From CAVTYH01 sp963773875 (GTDB lineage Bacteria > Planctomycetota > Planctomycetia > Pirellulales > JADZDJ01), in contig CAVZCV010000008.1 of assembly GCA_963773875.1 (NCBI GenBank), positions 124,001 through 188,000 on the forward strand: a stretch of 64,000 nucleotides of DNA, given 5' to 3'. The position numbers were made by a program, and so were the translations under genes. Position 1 is the first letter of the stretch. Every line of letters starts with the position of its first letter. The notes under the pieces are model-generated. The model was not told the DNA's origin, made no database searches, and was given only the letters and a program-made list of their open reading frames with translations. Of this stretch, positions 28,212 to 37,250 are shown piece after piece.

Positions 28212-29792
28212 CTATCGCGAGGCAACCAGCGGTTGCAGAATGCTTCCTGCGTGCGGTCCGGTGACCGGTTCTTTGAAGTAGACGTAAGGGGTTACGGATG
28301 CTCCGACGAACAGCGGCGCCTTTTCGGGGTCGTAGTCCGTCAGCTCGATGCGCACCGGCAGTCGCTGGACAATCTTGACGAAGTTGCCGGTGGCGTTCTG
28401 CGGCGGCAGCAACGAGAGAGTCTGCCCGGTGCCCATCGTGAAGCCCGAAATCCGGCCGCCAAACTCGTGGCGGCTGCCGTACATATCGACCTCGCACCGC
28501 ACGCGCTGACCGATCCGCAGATCCGCTAATTGCGTCTCCTTGAAATTCGCGTCGATCCAGGTCTCGGTCAGCGAGCGGACGGTCATCAAGCTTTGGCCCG
28601 CTTGAACGCTGTTGCCGGGATTCACATTTCGGGCGGTCACGACGCCGTCGATCTCGCTGGCGATGTCGCAGTAGCGGAGATTCAGCTTCGCTTGGTCGAG
28701 GTTGCGCTCTGCTTGTAGCAGCTTTGTCTGGGCGCGCTTGATATCCGGCGCGTCCTTCAAAAGTTTGGCGAAGATTTGGTCAATGTCTTGGTTTGGATAA
28801 CGGCTAAAGAAGTCCTTCTCCATGTCGTGCGGCGATTTATCGAATGACCCGCTTACGCCAAGCGTTGCGGCCGCTTCCATCAATTTGCCCTGCACTTCGC
28901 GAACCGTGCTGAAAGTTTGATCGAGGTCGGCCGGTACTTCGGCAAGGGCGTTCTCGGATTCCGGCGTTGCTGGCAGTCCCAGGCTGACACGAATTTGATG
29001 CACGTGCTCGAGCGCCTGCTTGACTTGCGTAGTCGCTGTTCGATACGCCTCTTGATATCGATCGACATCCTGCGGACTGATCGCTCCTTCGGTTTTCCGA
29101 ACCGCCAGTGCTCGTTGATAGTCGGAGGTCGCCCGCGCCAGCGTGGCCTTCGTCGTCTCGAGGCCGGCGACCGAGGCCCGCAATTCCGCCGCTTTATTGT
29201 GAACTTCCTCGATCGAGTGCACCAAACTGAATTGCAAGCTCCGGGCCTGCGCCTCGATGCCGCAGACTTGAGCTTGCGCTGTGATGAAATCCGCCTGCGC
29301 CGCCTCGACCGCCGCTTGTGCGATATTTACCTGGACCTGGTACGGTTCCGGGTCAAGTTGCACGAGCAAATCCCCTTTCTTCACTCGCTGGTTATCATCG
29401 ATCAGCACCTTAATCACGGTTCCCGATACGCGCGGAGCCACATAGGTCACGTGACCATTGACGTAAGCGTCGTCCGTGCTCACGGTGTTGAGCGCGATCT
29501 GGATCTGCGGGATGAAGAAATAGATACCCCCTGCGGCCGCCACCACAATTGCCGCCAGCACGAACCATTTTCGGTACCGACTGACGGGCGACGTGGTGGC
29601 GGACGGTTGGGATTGCACGCTGGTATGCACTCCATTGCTCGGCGCCGACGACGACTCGACGTGTTCCATCCCGTGGCCGTTCGCCGTTGGAGTGACCTCC
29701 GGCACATTCACCTGCTCGTCGATGCGAGACGCAGGCGGAGCCGCGGTGGCGACGTGAGAGTTTTCAGAAGTTTCACTTGTGATCCGGTTCAT
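28212..29792 (-). CDS. HlyD/EmrA-type membrane fusion protein
   Basis: Periplasmic adaptor that joins the EmrB-like permease to an outer-membrane channel. The protein has a long polar N-terminus of about 75 residues (unusual; most EmrA have about 20), a single transmembrane helix KWFVLAAIVVAAAGGIYFFI, then STDDAYVNGHVTYVAPRVSG, the lipoyl half-motif RVKKGDLLVQLDP, a long alpha-helical coiled-coil hairpin (about residues 150-350) and the second half DGVVTARNVNPGNSVQAGQ, with the closing beta-barrel TWIDANFKETQLADLRIGQ. The length is 526 residues, longer than usual because of an insert near GSFDKSPHDMEKDF in the hairpin. It starts 3 bp after the NADH dehydrogenase stop, so they share an operon. 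Confidence 0.9.
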   Translation of the reverse strand: MNRITSETSENSHVATAAPPASRIDEQVNVPEVTPTANGHGMEHVESSSAPSNGVHTSVQSQPSATTSPVSRYRKWFVLAAIVVAAAGGIYFFIPQIQIALNTVSTDDAYVNGHVTYVAPRVSGTVIKVLIDDNQRVKKGDLLVQLDPEPYQVQVNIAQAAVEAAQADFITAQAQVCGIEAQARSLQFSLVHSIEEVHNKAAELRASVAGLETTKATLARATSDYQRALAVRKTEGAISPQDVDRYQEAYRTATTQVKQALEHVHQIRVSLGLPATPESENALAEVPADLDQTFSTVREVQGKLMEAAATLGVSGSFDKSPHDMEKDFFSRYPNQDIDQIFAKLLKDAPDIKRAQTKLLQAERNLDQAKLNLRYCDIASEIDGVVTARNVNPGNSVQAGQSLMTVRSLTETWIDANFKETQLADLRIGQRVRCEVDMYGSRHEFGGRISGFTMGTGQTLSLLPPQNATGNFVKIVQRLPVRIELTDYDPEKAPLFVGASVTPYVYFKEPVTGPHAGSILQPLVASR

Positions 29793-29795
29793 GGT

Positions 29796-31280
29796 TTAAC
29801 TCCGATATGGATGTTCAATTTCCTCGGTTGAAGACAGATTTGTTTGCACGTCGGGATTGCGGCGTCCGTCGCTGCCTGCGCCGACTCCTGCTAAACGGGA
29901 CGACATGTCGCGGGTGGCGAAGCGGGGCACGGGTCGTGCGCTTGGCTGGTTGTCTCGCTTCGGTTGCCCTGCGACCGCATCAGACGGCACGGCCTCGCGG
30001 AGCAGCGATACGATGTCGCTATCCAGACCGATCTTGACGATGTCCGGCGGAAACAGCAGAGCAAAGGTCCAGTCGATCATGATTCGCAGCCGCCGGCTCC
30101 AACCGGGCATCTGCAAGAGGTAATATGTGCGGCGAACGAACCACGCCGGGAACCCATGCAGCCGCACTTTCAGCAGTTGCCCAAAACCTTTGTAATGGCC
30201 CAGCGATCCCATCATTCCCAGCGTGTGGTATACGAATGGCCGCGGCTCTCTTCCTTCGAGCACGGCGACGATGTTTGCGGCCAGAACTCGAGCCGCACGC
30301 AAGGCGTGCTGAGCTAAGCTCGGGTATGGTGTGCCTTCGGGACCCGGAATCGACGCACAATCCCCCAGCGCCCACACCTCGGGCTGGTGGCGACATTGCA
30401 TGGTCGACGCAACCACAATCCGCCCACGTTTATCCTTTTCCAGCGGCAGGCCTGTTAAAGCTGGATCGGGGATATTACCCGCCGCCAGAACGATGGTGTC
30501 CGCACCGATTGTTTCGTCGGCCAAGTGCACCTGGCCCGGCTCGATCGCTCGCACGGGCGTGTTGGTTCGCAAATCGACGCCATGCCGCGAGGCGAGCACG
30601 CGGGCGCCGTAGTCTGCTAAATTGGGATCAATTTCCGGCATCAAATGCTCGCCGCCCTGGAGTAAGACAAACCGCACTGCGTCGCGATTGACGTTCTCAT
30701 ACATGGTCGCGATGCCATCGACGAAAGCCGTGAGTTCGCCGAGCATTTCCACGCCGACCAATCCGCCGCCGATGACGACGAACGTGAGTAGTTGAGCTTT
30801 GTGCTGTTGGTTCGTTTCAAGATCGGCCCGCTCGAACCGCTCAATGACGTGATTGCGGAGGATTAGTGCATCGGCGAGAGACTTGAACGTGAAGGCGTGC
30901 TCGGCGCCAGGGATCATGTTTCGGTTGGTCTTCGACCCCAGGGCCAGTACCAGGTGGTCATAGTCCATTTCGCCGCTGCGCGTGCCGACATTTAGGCGGA
31001 CCACGCGCCGGTTCAGGTCGACGCCGGTAACTGTGGCTTCGACAAACGAAGTGCGGCGCAGAAACGCACGGACCGGGATCGTGCAATCGCGCGAGTCCAG
31101 CGTTCCCGAAAAAACCTCAAACAGTAGCGGCGTCATGACGACGAAGTTATCGCGGCTCACCAGGACAATTTCGATGTCCCGCCGGTGCTGCAAACTTTTT
31201 TCCAATCGGCGAGCGGTAGCGACTCCGGCGAAACCGCCGCCGAGAATCACGATGCGTTTGGCGCGTGCTGAAGCAGGCAT
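29796..31280 (-). CDS. Type II NADH dehydrogenase-like FAD oxidoreductase
   Basis: Single-subunit, non-proton-pumping NADH:quinone oxidoreductase type flavoprotein, peripheral to the membrane. IVILGGGFAGVATARRLE is the FAD-binding Rossmann motif, VVIGGGLVGVEMLGELTAFV the NADH-binding one, and VWALGDCASIP the C-terminal FAD-contact motif. The region DYDHLVLALGSKTN is also typical. The start is ATG 31280 with GAGGAA 8 nt upstream; the frame upstream lacks similarity. The product is 494 residues, longer than usual NDH-2 (about 430), with a Pro/Ser/Arg-rich tail of about 60 residues. It sits between STAS and EmrA genes: 33 bp after the former, 3 bp before the latter. A link between respiration and efflux is an inference only. 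Confidence 0.88.
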   Translation of the reverse strand: MPASARAKRIVILGGGFAGVATARRLEKSLQHRRDIEIVLVSRDNFVVMTPLLFEVFSGTLDSRDCTIPVRAFLRRTSFVEATVTGVDLNRRVVRLNVGTRSGEMDYDHLVLALGSKTNRNMIPGAEHAFTFKSLADALILRNHVIERFERADLETNQQHKAQLLTFVVIGGGLVGVEMLGELTAFVDGIATMYENVNRDAVRFVLLQGGEHLMPEIDPNLADYGARVLASRHGVDLRTNTPVRAIEPGQVHLADETIGADTIVLAAGNIPDPALTGLPLEKDKRGRIVVASTMQCRHQPEVWALGDCASIPGPEGTPYPSLAQHALRAARVLAANIVAVLEGREPRPFVYHTLGMMGSLGHYKGFGQLLKVRLHGFPAWFVRRTYYLLQMPGWSRRLRIMIDWTFALLFPPDIVKIGLDSDIVSLLREAVPSDAVAGQPKRDNQPSARPVPRFATRDMSSRLAGVGAGSDGRRNPDVQTNLSSTEEIEHPYRS

Positions 31281-31312
31281 GGGATTTCCTCGCAAAGTTC
31301 TGAGTGAGGCTA

Positions 31313-31612
31313 TCAGTATTGGCATCCGCCATCGGGTGCCATTGTCTGGGTGATTTCGGCCAAGAGCGCGTTTGTCGCGCAGTCGGCGGCGATGAATTCG
31401 GCCCCTTGGCGGCCCATGGCAGCCAAGCAGGCCTTGCCGGCGTCGTCGATGAAGGTCACGCCCGCAAGGTCGATGCACAGGTTTGGTTTGTGCGGTCGGG
31501 CGAGCGTGCTTTTCCAGCAACGCTCCAGCTCTCGCAGCGAGGGCGCCGACAACTTTCCTTCGAGCTGAAACGTGAGGGTCTGCGGCCTATCGTGGACGGT
31601 GATTCGAAGCAT
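31313..31612 (-). CDS. STAS-domain protein
   Basis: A 99-residue single STAS domain of the anti-sigma-factor-antagonist/MlaB type. It shows the alternating strands and helices TLTFQLEGKLSAPSLRELER, NLCIDLAGVTFIDDAGKACL and AEFIAADCA. The site where SpoIIAA-type antagonists have the phosphorylated Ser (D-S-x-G) reads FIDDAGKA, so the Ser is Asp here; the protein may be a constitutive binder or act in a non-phosphorylated role. It is the first gene of the STAS-NDH2-EmrA-EmrB run. The partner (anti-sigma kinase or transporter) is not in the window. Confidence 0.8.
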   Translation of the reverse strand: MLRITVHDRPQTLTFQLEGKLSAPSLRELERCWKSTLARPHKPNLCIDLAGVTFIDDAGKACLAAMGRQGAEFIAADCATNALLAEITQTMAPDGGCQY

Positions 31613-31848
31613 GACTTACACCCTTGCACCGAGAGTTCTGGTGATGAATTCCGCTGTTCTCGTGCTTTAGTGCAACGCCTTAAAGCAGACATTGTGCCGC
31701 AAACAGTCAGAGTCGGCGGATCACATCGTAAGATAAGCACACACAGAGATTTGCGATTCGCAGATGCGAAGATAGTGGCGATGACGAGCGGAGGCTGCCG
31801 AATTTTGCGCGCAGCAGGCGCGCGCAAGCGCCAATTGCCGTGCGCTAC

Positions 31849-33456
31849 TCAGGCCGAGAGATGCCGAGCTTTTTCATCTTCCAATACAACATCGATCGCT
31901 TCATGCCCAGGCGCTGCGGCGCCTTTGGGACCACCGACAACCCAATTCGTTTCACGCAGTGCGCCGATGATGTGCTCGCATTCCGCGTCGGCCAGTGTGA
32001 CTGCTTCGCCCGGAGGCACTGCTTCGGCCGATGTCGCCGCCGTCGACGGAACCAAAACCGGCTGCAAATCAGCGAGTGGAACCTGAAGCGAGGAGCCAGG
32101 AGAAAGAATAACCGCGCGTTCGATGACGTTTTGCAACTCGCGGATGTTGCCCGGCCACGGATATTGAACCAGGGCCTCCATCACTTCGGACGGGATCGTT
32201 TCGATTCGCCGGCCCATTCCCCGCGCGAATCGCTGAGTAAAGTGGCGTACCAGGGGTGGAATGTCATCGAGCCGCTCCCGCAGCGGCGGCAACACAACGG
32301 GGAACACGTTCAGGCGATAGTAAAGATCGCTCCGAAAACGGCGCTCAGCCACCATCGCAGCCAGATCACAATTGGTGGCTGCCACCAAGCGTACGTCGAC
32401 TTTAATGGTCTTCGTGCCGCCGAGTCGCTCGAACTCCTGCTCCTGCAGCACGCGAAGAAGCTTCGGTTGCAGCTCCGAGGGAATGTCGCCAATCTCGTCG
32501 AGGAACAGCGTCCCCTTGTGGGCCAGCTCGAAGCGGCCCACTTTCTGCGAGACGGCGCCGGTAAAGGCGCCCTTCTCGTGTCCAAACAGCTCGCTCTCCA
32601 AGAGGCCCGTGGGAATGGCTGCACAATTCAGCTTTACGAACGTTCGCTCGCGTCGCGGGCTAAGCTCATGCACTGCGCGCGCGATGAGTTCCTTGCCGGT
32701 GCCGGTTTCGCCGCGAATGAGCACCGTGGAACCGGTTGGGGCGACGGTCTCGACTTGTTTGAGGACGCGGCGCAGCGCGTTGCTTTGCCCGACAATCTCT
32801 CCGAAGTTGTGCTCGGTGCGGGCCTCTTCCTCAAGGTAGGCCTTTTCCTGTGAAAGCTGGTCCCTAAGTGCCGCGATTTCCTGAAACGCCAAGGCGTTGT
32901 CGACCGCCACGGCAACCTGGTTTGCAACGAGCCGTAGGAAGCCAAGATCTGCGGAATCGTATGCTGACGGCCGCTTGCACGCGAATACCAAAGCGCCAAG
33001 TCGCCGCCGCGCCGTGGTCAGCGGAAGCCAACAGAGGCTTTGGACTTCAAAGTGCTGCACCCATTCCAAAAATCGCGGCCAGCGGCGCAGATCGTCAATC
33101 GTTGACGCAGTGAGTGGTTGCTGCTCTTGCAATACCAGTCCTGCAGGGTCTTCTTCGACTGGAATTTCTAGTGCGAGCTGCTGTGCGGTGGAGTCGGATG
33201 TCTCCAGCAAGTGCAGGCGCATTGCATTCCTCGCCGCTTCGTGCAAGACAAGAGCGAGACCGTCGAACTGCACCACCTGATGAAGCTGACCCGCCAGTGC
33301 CTGAAACAGCGTGGGCAAGTCGTGGTACAAGACGATGGCTTCCGATACTCCCAGCAATGCTCGGTGGCCGTCGCCCGTTGCGTTTACCTCGATAGCTGCC
33401 GCCGTCGTCATGCCGAAAGCTGGGGGCGAGTTACTTCTCGGAGGCCATGAAGTCAT
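31849..33456 (-). CDS. Sigma54-dependent transcriptional activator with GAF domain
   Basis: NtrC/NorR-type enhancer-binding protein. An N-terminal GAF sensor (about residues 30-185) is followed by a short coiled coil (LRDQLSQEKAYLEEE) and an AAA+ domain with Walker A GETGTGKE, the sigma54 contact GAFTGA, Walker B TLFLDEIGD and the arginine-finger region FRSDLYYRLNVFP. The C-terminal Fis-type helix-turn-helix is out of frame: this frame ends GGPKGAAAPGHEAID, whereas one base away it reads RLGMKRSMLYWKMKKLGISR and ends at 31845. The break is near 31912-31918. Start is probably ATG 33456 (GGAGGG 10 nt upstream). GAF type suggests a small-molecule or redox signal; the target is unknown, possibly the STAS-NDH2-efflux operon 236 bp downstream. 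Confidence 0.9.
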   Translation of the reverse strand: MTSWPPRSNSPPAFGMTTAAAIEVNATGDGHRALLGVSEAIVLYHDLPTLFQALAGQLHQVVQFDGLALVLHEAARNAMRLHLLETSDSTAQQLALEIPVEEDPAGLVLQEQQPLTASTIDDLRRWPRFLEWVQHFEVQSLCWLPLTTARRRLGALVFACKRPSAYDSADLGFLRLVANQVAVAVDNALAFQEIAALRDQLSQEKAYLEEEARTEHNFGEIVGQSNALRRVLKQVETVAPTGSTVLIRGETGTGKELIARAVHELSPRRERTFVKLNCAAIPTGLLESELFGHEKGAFTGAVSQKVGRFELAHKGTLFLDEIGDIPSELQPKLLRVLQEQEFERLGGTKTIKVDVRLVAATNCDLAAMVAERRFRSDLYYRLNVFPVVLPPLRERLDDIPPLVRHFTQRFARGMGRRIETIPSEVMEALVQYPWPGNIRELQNVIERAVILSPGSSLQVPLADLQPVLVPSTAATSAEAVPPGEAVTLADAECEHIIGALRETNWVVGGPKGAAAPGHEAIDVVLEDEKARHLSA

Positions 33457-33542
33457 CCGGCTTGGACCCTCCTCTCGGCGTTAGCCTATCTCCATTTCCA
33501 CCCAGTGACAACTTAATACCCGCCGTTGGCCGAACTAGGAGC

Positions 33543-33857
33543 CTACTCCAAGAAGCAAACCAACGAAGTAGCCAGACTATCGAGGCTTTCCCCTTGCCGG
33601 AAAAGGACATCGACGAAGTTCTTTTCAGATTGCGACGGCATCTCATCCGCCTTCAACTCACGGATTCGATGGACCAGCCGGCGGAGGACAGCGTACTCGC
33701 CTCGGATGGTTTCAAATTTCTGCTGTGCAGCCAAAGCGCATTTGAGCACCTCCTGACGCAACTGCAGCTCAGCCACTTCGACCCTGTGATCTGTAGCAGC
33801 GACACCGTCGGAACCGTTCGGAAAGACGTCGATCTGAGCGGATTGAGCAGTTGACAT
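33543..33857 (-). CDS. Hypothetical protein, 104 aa, helical
   Basis: No family recognised. From ATG 33857 the product begins MSTAQSAQIDVFPNGSDG and continues as a long, charged amphipathic helix (VAELQLRQEVLKCALAAQQKF, LRRLVHRIRELKADE), so a coiled-coil or dimeric helical protein is likely. AAGGG lies about 12 nt upstream of the start. The gene ends 86 bp before the sigma54 activator on the same strand and may share its transcript. The overlapping plus-strand frames are much less protein-like. Confidence 0.55.
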   Translation of the reverse strand: MSTAQSAQIDVFPNGSDGVAATDHRVEVAELQLRQEVLKCALAAQQKFETIRGEYAVLRRLVHRIRELKADEMPSQSEKNFVDVLFRQGESLDSLATSLVCFLE

Positions 33858-34494
33858 GGCTGGAGACCCTTTCGTGTTTGTGTACTCGTACGGCAGCTTG
33901 GCTGCCCGAAGCTGCATCAGGCCATGGCAGAGATCATGCCGAGCGATCTCACATCGCGCGATTGAGTATTCAGTCGCGGATGTATCGCCCGACGAACGAT
34001 ATTGTCTGGCCGAAAGTGATGGGGATACGGTTGTTCGAAACCTTGTTGATAAAAGCAGCACGAGTTTTCAAAACGACACTCTGGAAGTGGCTCAGGTTTG
34101 TTACTCACCCGACGGAAAGCTCGTCGCCTTTGCCAGTGACCTGGGTTACGCGCGGGTTTTTGACACCGCAAACTGGCAACCAGTGGTGACCCTGCGCGGA
34201 TTTTTACAAGGCGTGCATGACGTGGCGTTTTCCAGCGACGCCCAGCGACTGCTGACCTGCAGCGATAGAAAGGAAGCCCTGATGCTGTGGGCCACGGATA
34301 GTTGGCAGAACGTACTTGCTTTGGAAGCAGACGGCGTTGCCAAACTAATGGGTGGCGGCGCGGCGTTCTCTCCGGATGGCAACGTCATTGGTTGGTTAAG
34401 TTCTGCCGGCGACCTTTACTTCTGGCACGCCCCGTCCCGGGACCAGATCGCGGCGGCGGAAGCGAAGCAGAAAGCGATTAGCGGGCAGCCATAA
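33856..34494 (+). CDS. WD40-repeat protein fragment (C-terminal part)
   Basis: Only the last three or so blades of a WD40 propeller are visible: VADVSPDERYCLAESDGDTV, VCYSPDGKLVAFASDLGYAR, VAFSSDAQRLLTCSDRKEAL and FSPDGNVIGWLSSAGDLYFW, followed by HAPSRDQIAAAEA, the closing phrase of the large planctomycete kinase- or helix-linked WD40 proteins. Those proteins are usually 600-1200 residues long. Here the first 37 residues (to RAIEY) have no similarity and the ATG overlaps the divergent gene's start. I read this as a 5'-truncated remnant rather than a working protein, but a short secreted form cannot be excluded. A gene-poor stretch of 600 bp follows. Confidence 0.6.
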   Translation: MAGDPFVFVYSYGSLAARSCIRPWQRSCRAISHRAIEYSVADVSPDERYCLAESDGDTVVRNLVDKSSTSFQNDTLEVAQVCYSPDGKLVAFASDLGYARVFDTANWQPVVTLRGFLQGVHDVAFSSDAQRLLTCSDRKEALMLWATDSWQNVLALEADGVAKLMGGGAAFSPDGNVIGWLSSAGDLYFWHAPSRDQIAAAEAKQKAISGQP

Positions 34495-34986
34495 ACAGCG
34501 ATACCGGGAAAACTGCTCTGTGGGCGACTTCGCTTGGGAATCAGGGTCGCGTCGGTCATCACCCGACATCGCTCCTTCACCAGCCCCATGCCGCATCAAC
34601 TCAATCCGTTCTTGAAATTCCAAACAAACGACCATTGTGGCACACCTTTTTCGGTGCGTGTGTTTGGGTGCCGAAAACGCGCAGGTGTGCATTCAATGCC
34701 GTCGTTACTGGCACGATAATTCTCAACGCTTAAGTAATTATTATTGCCAATGCCGACCTCAATTGATGTTCGGTGTCGCAGTAAAAGCGGCCAATGCGTT
34801 GACCATTGCAATCCCTCCCGTTAAGGAAGATAATGCCGGCACTCTCTGGTGGCTCTTAGACCTCTGGACAACTTCTGTTGTCGCCCCCGTCACCGCCGCT
34901 AGGACGGTTCGATACGGTAAAGCGAAGTCGTCGGAAGACTAGCTGAAGGGCAATCCGCCACGGCGGAAGTCCCGCTAACGAGTAAA

Positions 34987-35032
34987 CCGACGTGGTTGAT
35001 CACTTCGAGTCGTCGACCACGTCGGCTTTTTT
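34987..35032 (+). terminator. Intrinsic terminator in the 34495-35106 intergenic stretch
   Basis: CCGACGTGGT (34987-34996) pairs with ACCACGTCGG (35016-35025), then CTTTTTT. It must end a plus-strand transcript. The only candidate is an open frame at 34637-34942 (101 codons, with Cys pairs CIQC and CQC near its start), which I do not trust enough to list as a gene. Otherwise I see nothing in 34495-35106. Confidence 0.75.
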
Positions 35033-35106
35033 GTCATTAAACCTGCTCAGGCGTGCGCGGGCTGGATCGCATTTGTCACGCGAACGCGCACCACAGGAGA
35101 TGCCCG

Positions 35107-36318
35107 ATGAATGTTCGTCTAACTCAAGTCAGTTATTGCGCGATCTGCTGCATCGTCGCAACACTAAAATCCGGGATGGTAATCGGCGCGCCACTAGTGA
35201 TTCACACCGGTGATGCGGTGGAAATGGCGGGGGGAACCTACCAGTTCGATAGTCTGACGATCGAACCCAGCGGACAGATTAACTTCACTGGATCGACCAC
35301 CTTGAACATCCTTGGGGACGTGACCGTCGGGCATGACACCGTGATTACGATGCATGAGGACCCCGACACGCACCAGATAATCACACAGACTGAAGACCGA
35401 TTTGGACAGCTAACTGTGGGGCTCGCGCTTACAGGATTGCCGTTGTCCCAGGCCCAGGGCACTCCCGGCACACCCGGCGCCGATGGCACGAACGGCTCGG
35501 GAGGAACGCTTTTTCCACTGGCCTCGACTCCCGGCGGCCCCGGTGGAAATGGCGGCGCCGGAGCCAGCCTCGTCTATTCAATAGTCGGCAATGGAAATTT
35601 GGGTCTGAATATAAATAGCGGCGGCACCGTTACGATCAACGGCATCATTCACCAGGAGATATTCCTCCTCTCTAATAACTTCCCGGCCGCGAGCGGCGGT
35701 GGGGGCGGCGTCGGCGGCCACGGGGGTAACGGCGATTTCAGTGATCCCAATGTGAGGGGCGATGGAGGCGCGGCAGGGTCCGGCGGACACGGCGGCAGCG
35801 GCGGAAGCGGTGCCAGTACCAAGCCGTTCCATATCGCGATCAACGCGGCGGCCGACGTCTCGGTCGGGCCAACCGGTCAACTGTCCAATGTCAACGACTT
35901 TGGGGGCGGCGCGAATGGCGGCCGCGGGGGTGACGGCGGCCAAGGCGGTTCAGGCACTTTTGCCACGTTTCAGATACCCGACGGTGGCGTCCGGGGCGAT
36001 GGGGGCCACGGCGGCGATGGCGGTCAAGGCGGCGCCGGCGCGGCAACAGGCGATATCTTCATCCAAGCGCGAACTATCGCGTTCGCCGGATCGGTCTATC
36101 AGCCGGGCGGCTCGGGCGGCGGCGGCGGCCATGGCGGCAACGGCGGCGCCGTCGGTGTCACCGGGGGCACGATCGGCCGCACGGGCGACGGCGGAGCCGG
36201 GGGCAGCGGCGGACCGGGAGGCGACGGCGGCAATCTTATTTTTCGCGCCGGCACCGTCGATTTTACGAGCGCTCCCGATGCACTTTACCAACCCGGCGGC
36301 GGCAGGCGGCCAAGGTAA
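35107..36318 (+). CDS. Gly-rich secreted surface protein, N-terminal part (frameshifted)
   Basis: Start is ATG 35107 (MNVRLTQVSYCAICCIVATL) with AGGAGA 8 nt upstream; the hydrophobic stretch is a probable signal peptide. A beta-stranded part (FDSLTIEPSGQINFTGSTTL, ILGDVTVGHDTVITM) is followed by about 270 residues of collagen-like Gly-rich sequence (GGAAGSGGHGGSGGSG, GGRGGDGGQGGSG), of the PE-PGRS/beta-roll type common in planctomycete surface proteins. The frame ends at 36318 in a nonsense tail (GGGRRPR). The dockerin and sorting part is open just after, so this is the first part of one protein of about 670 residues. The break lies in the repeat GGCGGCGGCAGGCGGC, where indels are easy. Function is probably structural. 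Confidence 0.75.
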   Translation: MNVRLTQVSYCAICCIVATLKSGMVIGAPLVIHTGDAVEMAGGTYQFDSLTIEPSGQINFTGSTTLNILGDVTVGHDTVITMHEDPDTHQIITQTEDRFGQLTVGLALTGLPLSQAQGTPGTPGADGTNGSGGTLFPLASTPGGPGGNGGAGASLVYSIVGNGNLGLNINSGGTVTINGIIHQEIFLLSNNFPAASGGGGGVGGHGGNGDFSDPNVRGDGGAAGSGGHGGSGGSGASTKPFHIAINAAADVSVGPTGQLSNVNDFGGGANGGRGGDGGQGGSGTFATFQIPDGGVRGDGGHGGDGGQGGAGAATGDIFIQARTIAFAGSVYQPGGSGGGGGHGGNGGAVGVTGGTIGRTGDGGAGGSGGPGGDGGNLIFRAGTVDFTSAPDALYQPGGGRRPR

Positions 36319-36329
36319 CATCGGCGGAT

Positions 36330-37130
36330 TTGTCGCAACGCGGCGGCATCCCGGGTGTGGCAGGTCAAGATAATGTCAGCGGCCGTGATGGATCGGTCAG
36401 CAGCAATCTTGTCGCTCAATCCCACGGCATCGGCAATGGCAACTTCTCGGACGGTTTGGCCCTGTACCGCTTGTCTGGCGGAGGCTCGGCTCAGATTGTT
36501 GATGTTGCTGGGAACTCAGTGGCCGACGTGATGACTGATACCAGTGGAGGCCCAACCACCCTCACCCAACTGGTCACAACCCACGGCGATTTTGCGTTGC
36601 ACCTGGCGTTCGACTATCGCTTTCTTACCAACGCGGGAAGCTTCCAGGTTCTGTTGGACAATACCGTGCTGGCGACACTGCCGGCCGTCCAGTCGACAGA
36701 TTTTACCCATTTCGACTCGGTTTTGACCGATCCAGCGTTGCGGGGTTTGGATGTCGCCGATTTGAATTTACGGTTATTGCCCGGTTCGCTCGCCGCGGTC
36801 CAACTGGACAATGTTGTATTCCAACTCGCCGCGGTGCCGGGCGATTTCAACGGCGATGGGCAAGTAACCGGCGCCGACATTCAGGCAATGCTTAGTGCCC
36901 TGGTCGATCTCAACAAGTACAAATCCGATTACGACTTGACCAGCGCCGACCTCACCGCCATTGGCGATTTCGACAACTCCGGCAGCGTTACCAATCGCGA
37001 TATTCAGGGGCTGCTGGATCTTGTCATCAGTCTCGGCGGCGGCTCGGCGGCGGCGGTCCCCGAACCATCGACGCTCTGTCTTTTGATCATTGGCGCAGGG
37101 GCCATGATCGTCCCTCGTCGTCACAAGTAA
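36330..37130 (+). CDS. Dockerin-like/PEP-CTERM C-terminal part of the Gly-rich protein
   Basis: Continuation of the preceding gene in another frame. It has a jelly-roll-like domain (DGLALYRLSGGGSAQIVDVA, TTHGDFALHLAFDYRFL, FQVLLDNTVLATLPA) and then two dockerin-like EF-hands GDFNGDGQVTGADIQAML and GDFDNSGSVTNRDIQGLL, followed by AAAVPEPSTLCLLIIGAGAM and PRRHK, a PEP-CTERM sorting signal. Between 36306 and 36335 the coding path seems to pass through all three frames (GGQGNIGG is open in the middle one), so two nearby indels or one of two bases are needed. No ribosome site precedes the TTG at 36330, so it is not a separate gene. Confidence 0.75.
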   Translation: MSQRGGIPGVAGQDNVSGRDGSVSSNLVAQSHGIGNGNFSDGLALYRLSGGGSAQIVDVAGNSVADVMTDTSGGPTTLTQLVTTHGDFALHLAFDYRFLTNAGSFQVLLDNTVLATLPAVQSTDFTHFDSVLTDPALRGLDVADLNLRLLPGSLAAVQLDNVVFQLAAVPGDFNGDGQVTGADIQAMLSALVDLNKYKSDYDLTSADLTAIGDFDNSGSVTNRDIQGLLDLVISLGGGSAAAVPEPSTLCLLIIGAGAMIVPRRHK

Positions 37131-37160
37131 TCGCTCCCTCGCTGCGGCAGCCCACCAGTC

Positions 37161-37250
37161 GCGATGGTTTGCAACCGATTGCAATGGTTTGCAATGCTTT
37201 GCAAAGGTATGCAAACGTGGCATGGACAGGGGTTCATGCAGGCAATCCTG
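37161..37250. repeat. Phased GCAA repeat module, copy 1
   Basis: GCAA occurs at 37171, 37181, 37191, 37201 and 37211, exactly every 10 bp, mostly as TTTGCAA or ATTGCAA. The last unit is followed by a segment (ATGGAC..GGTTCA.GCAG) that is found again after copy 2. A 10-bp period equals one helix turn, so protein-binding sites on one face of DNA are possible. No gene is visible in 37131-37879 apart from these modules. Confidence 0.75.

Noticed and set aside
28917..29831. Plus-strand open frame of 304 codons
   Set aside because: Antisense shadow of the HlyD gene, Arg-rich without recognised sequence.
31840..32853. Plus-strand open frame of 337 codons
   Set aside because: Shadow of the sigma54 activator.
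33447..33854. Plus-strand frame of 135 codons opposite the 104-residue gene
   Set aside because: Natural composition and start signal favour the minus-strand frame.
35762..36373. Frame of 203 codons within the Gly-rich gene
   Set aside because: Ala/Arg-rich shadow of the Gly-rich repeat; only its last part (GGQGNIGG) may be coding through the frameshift.
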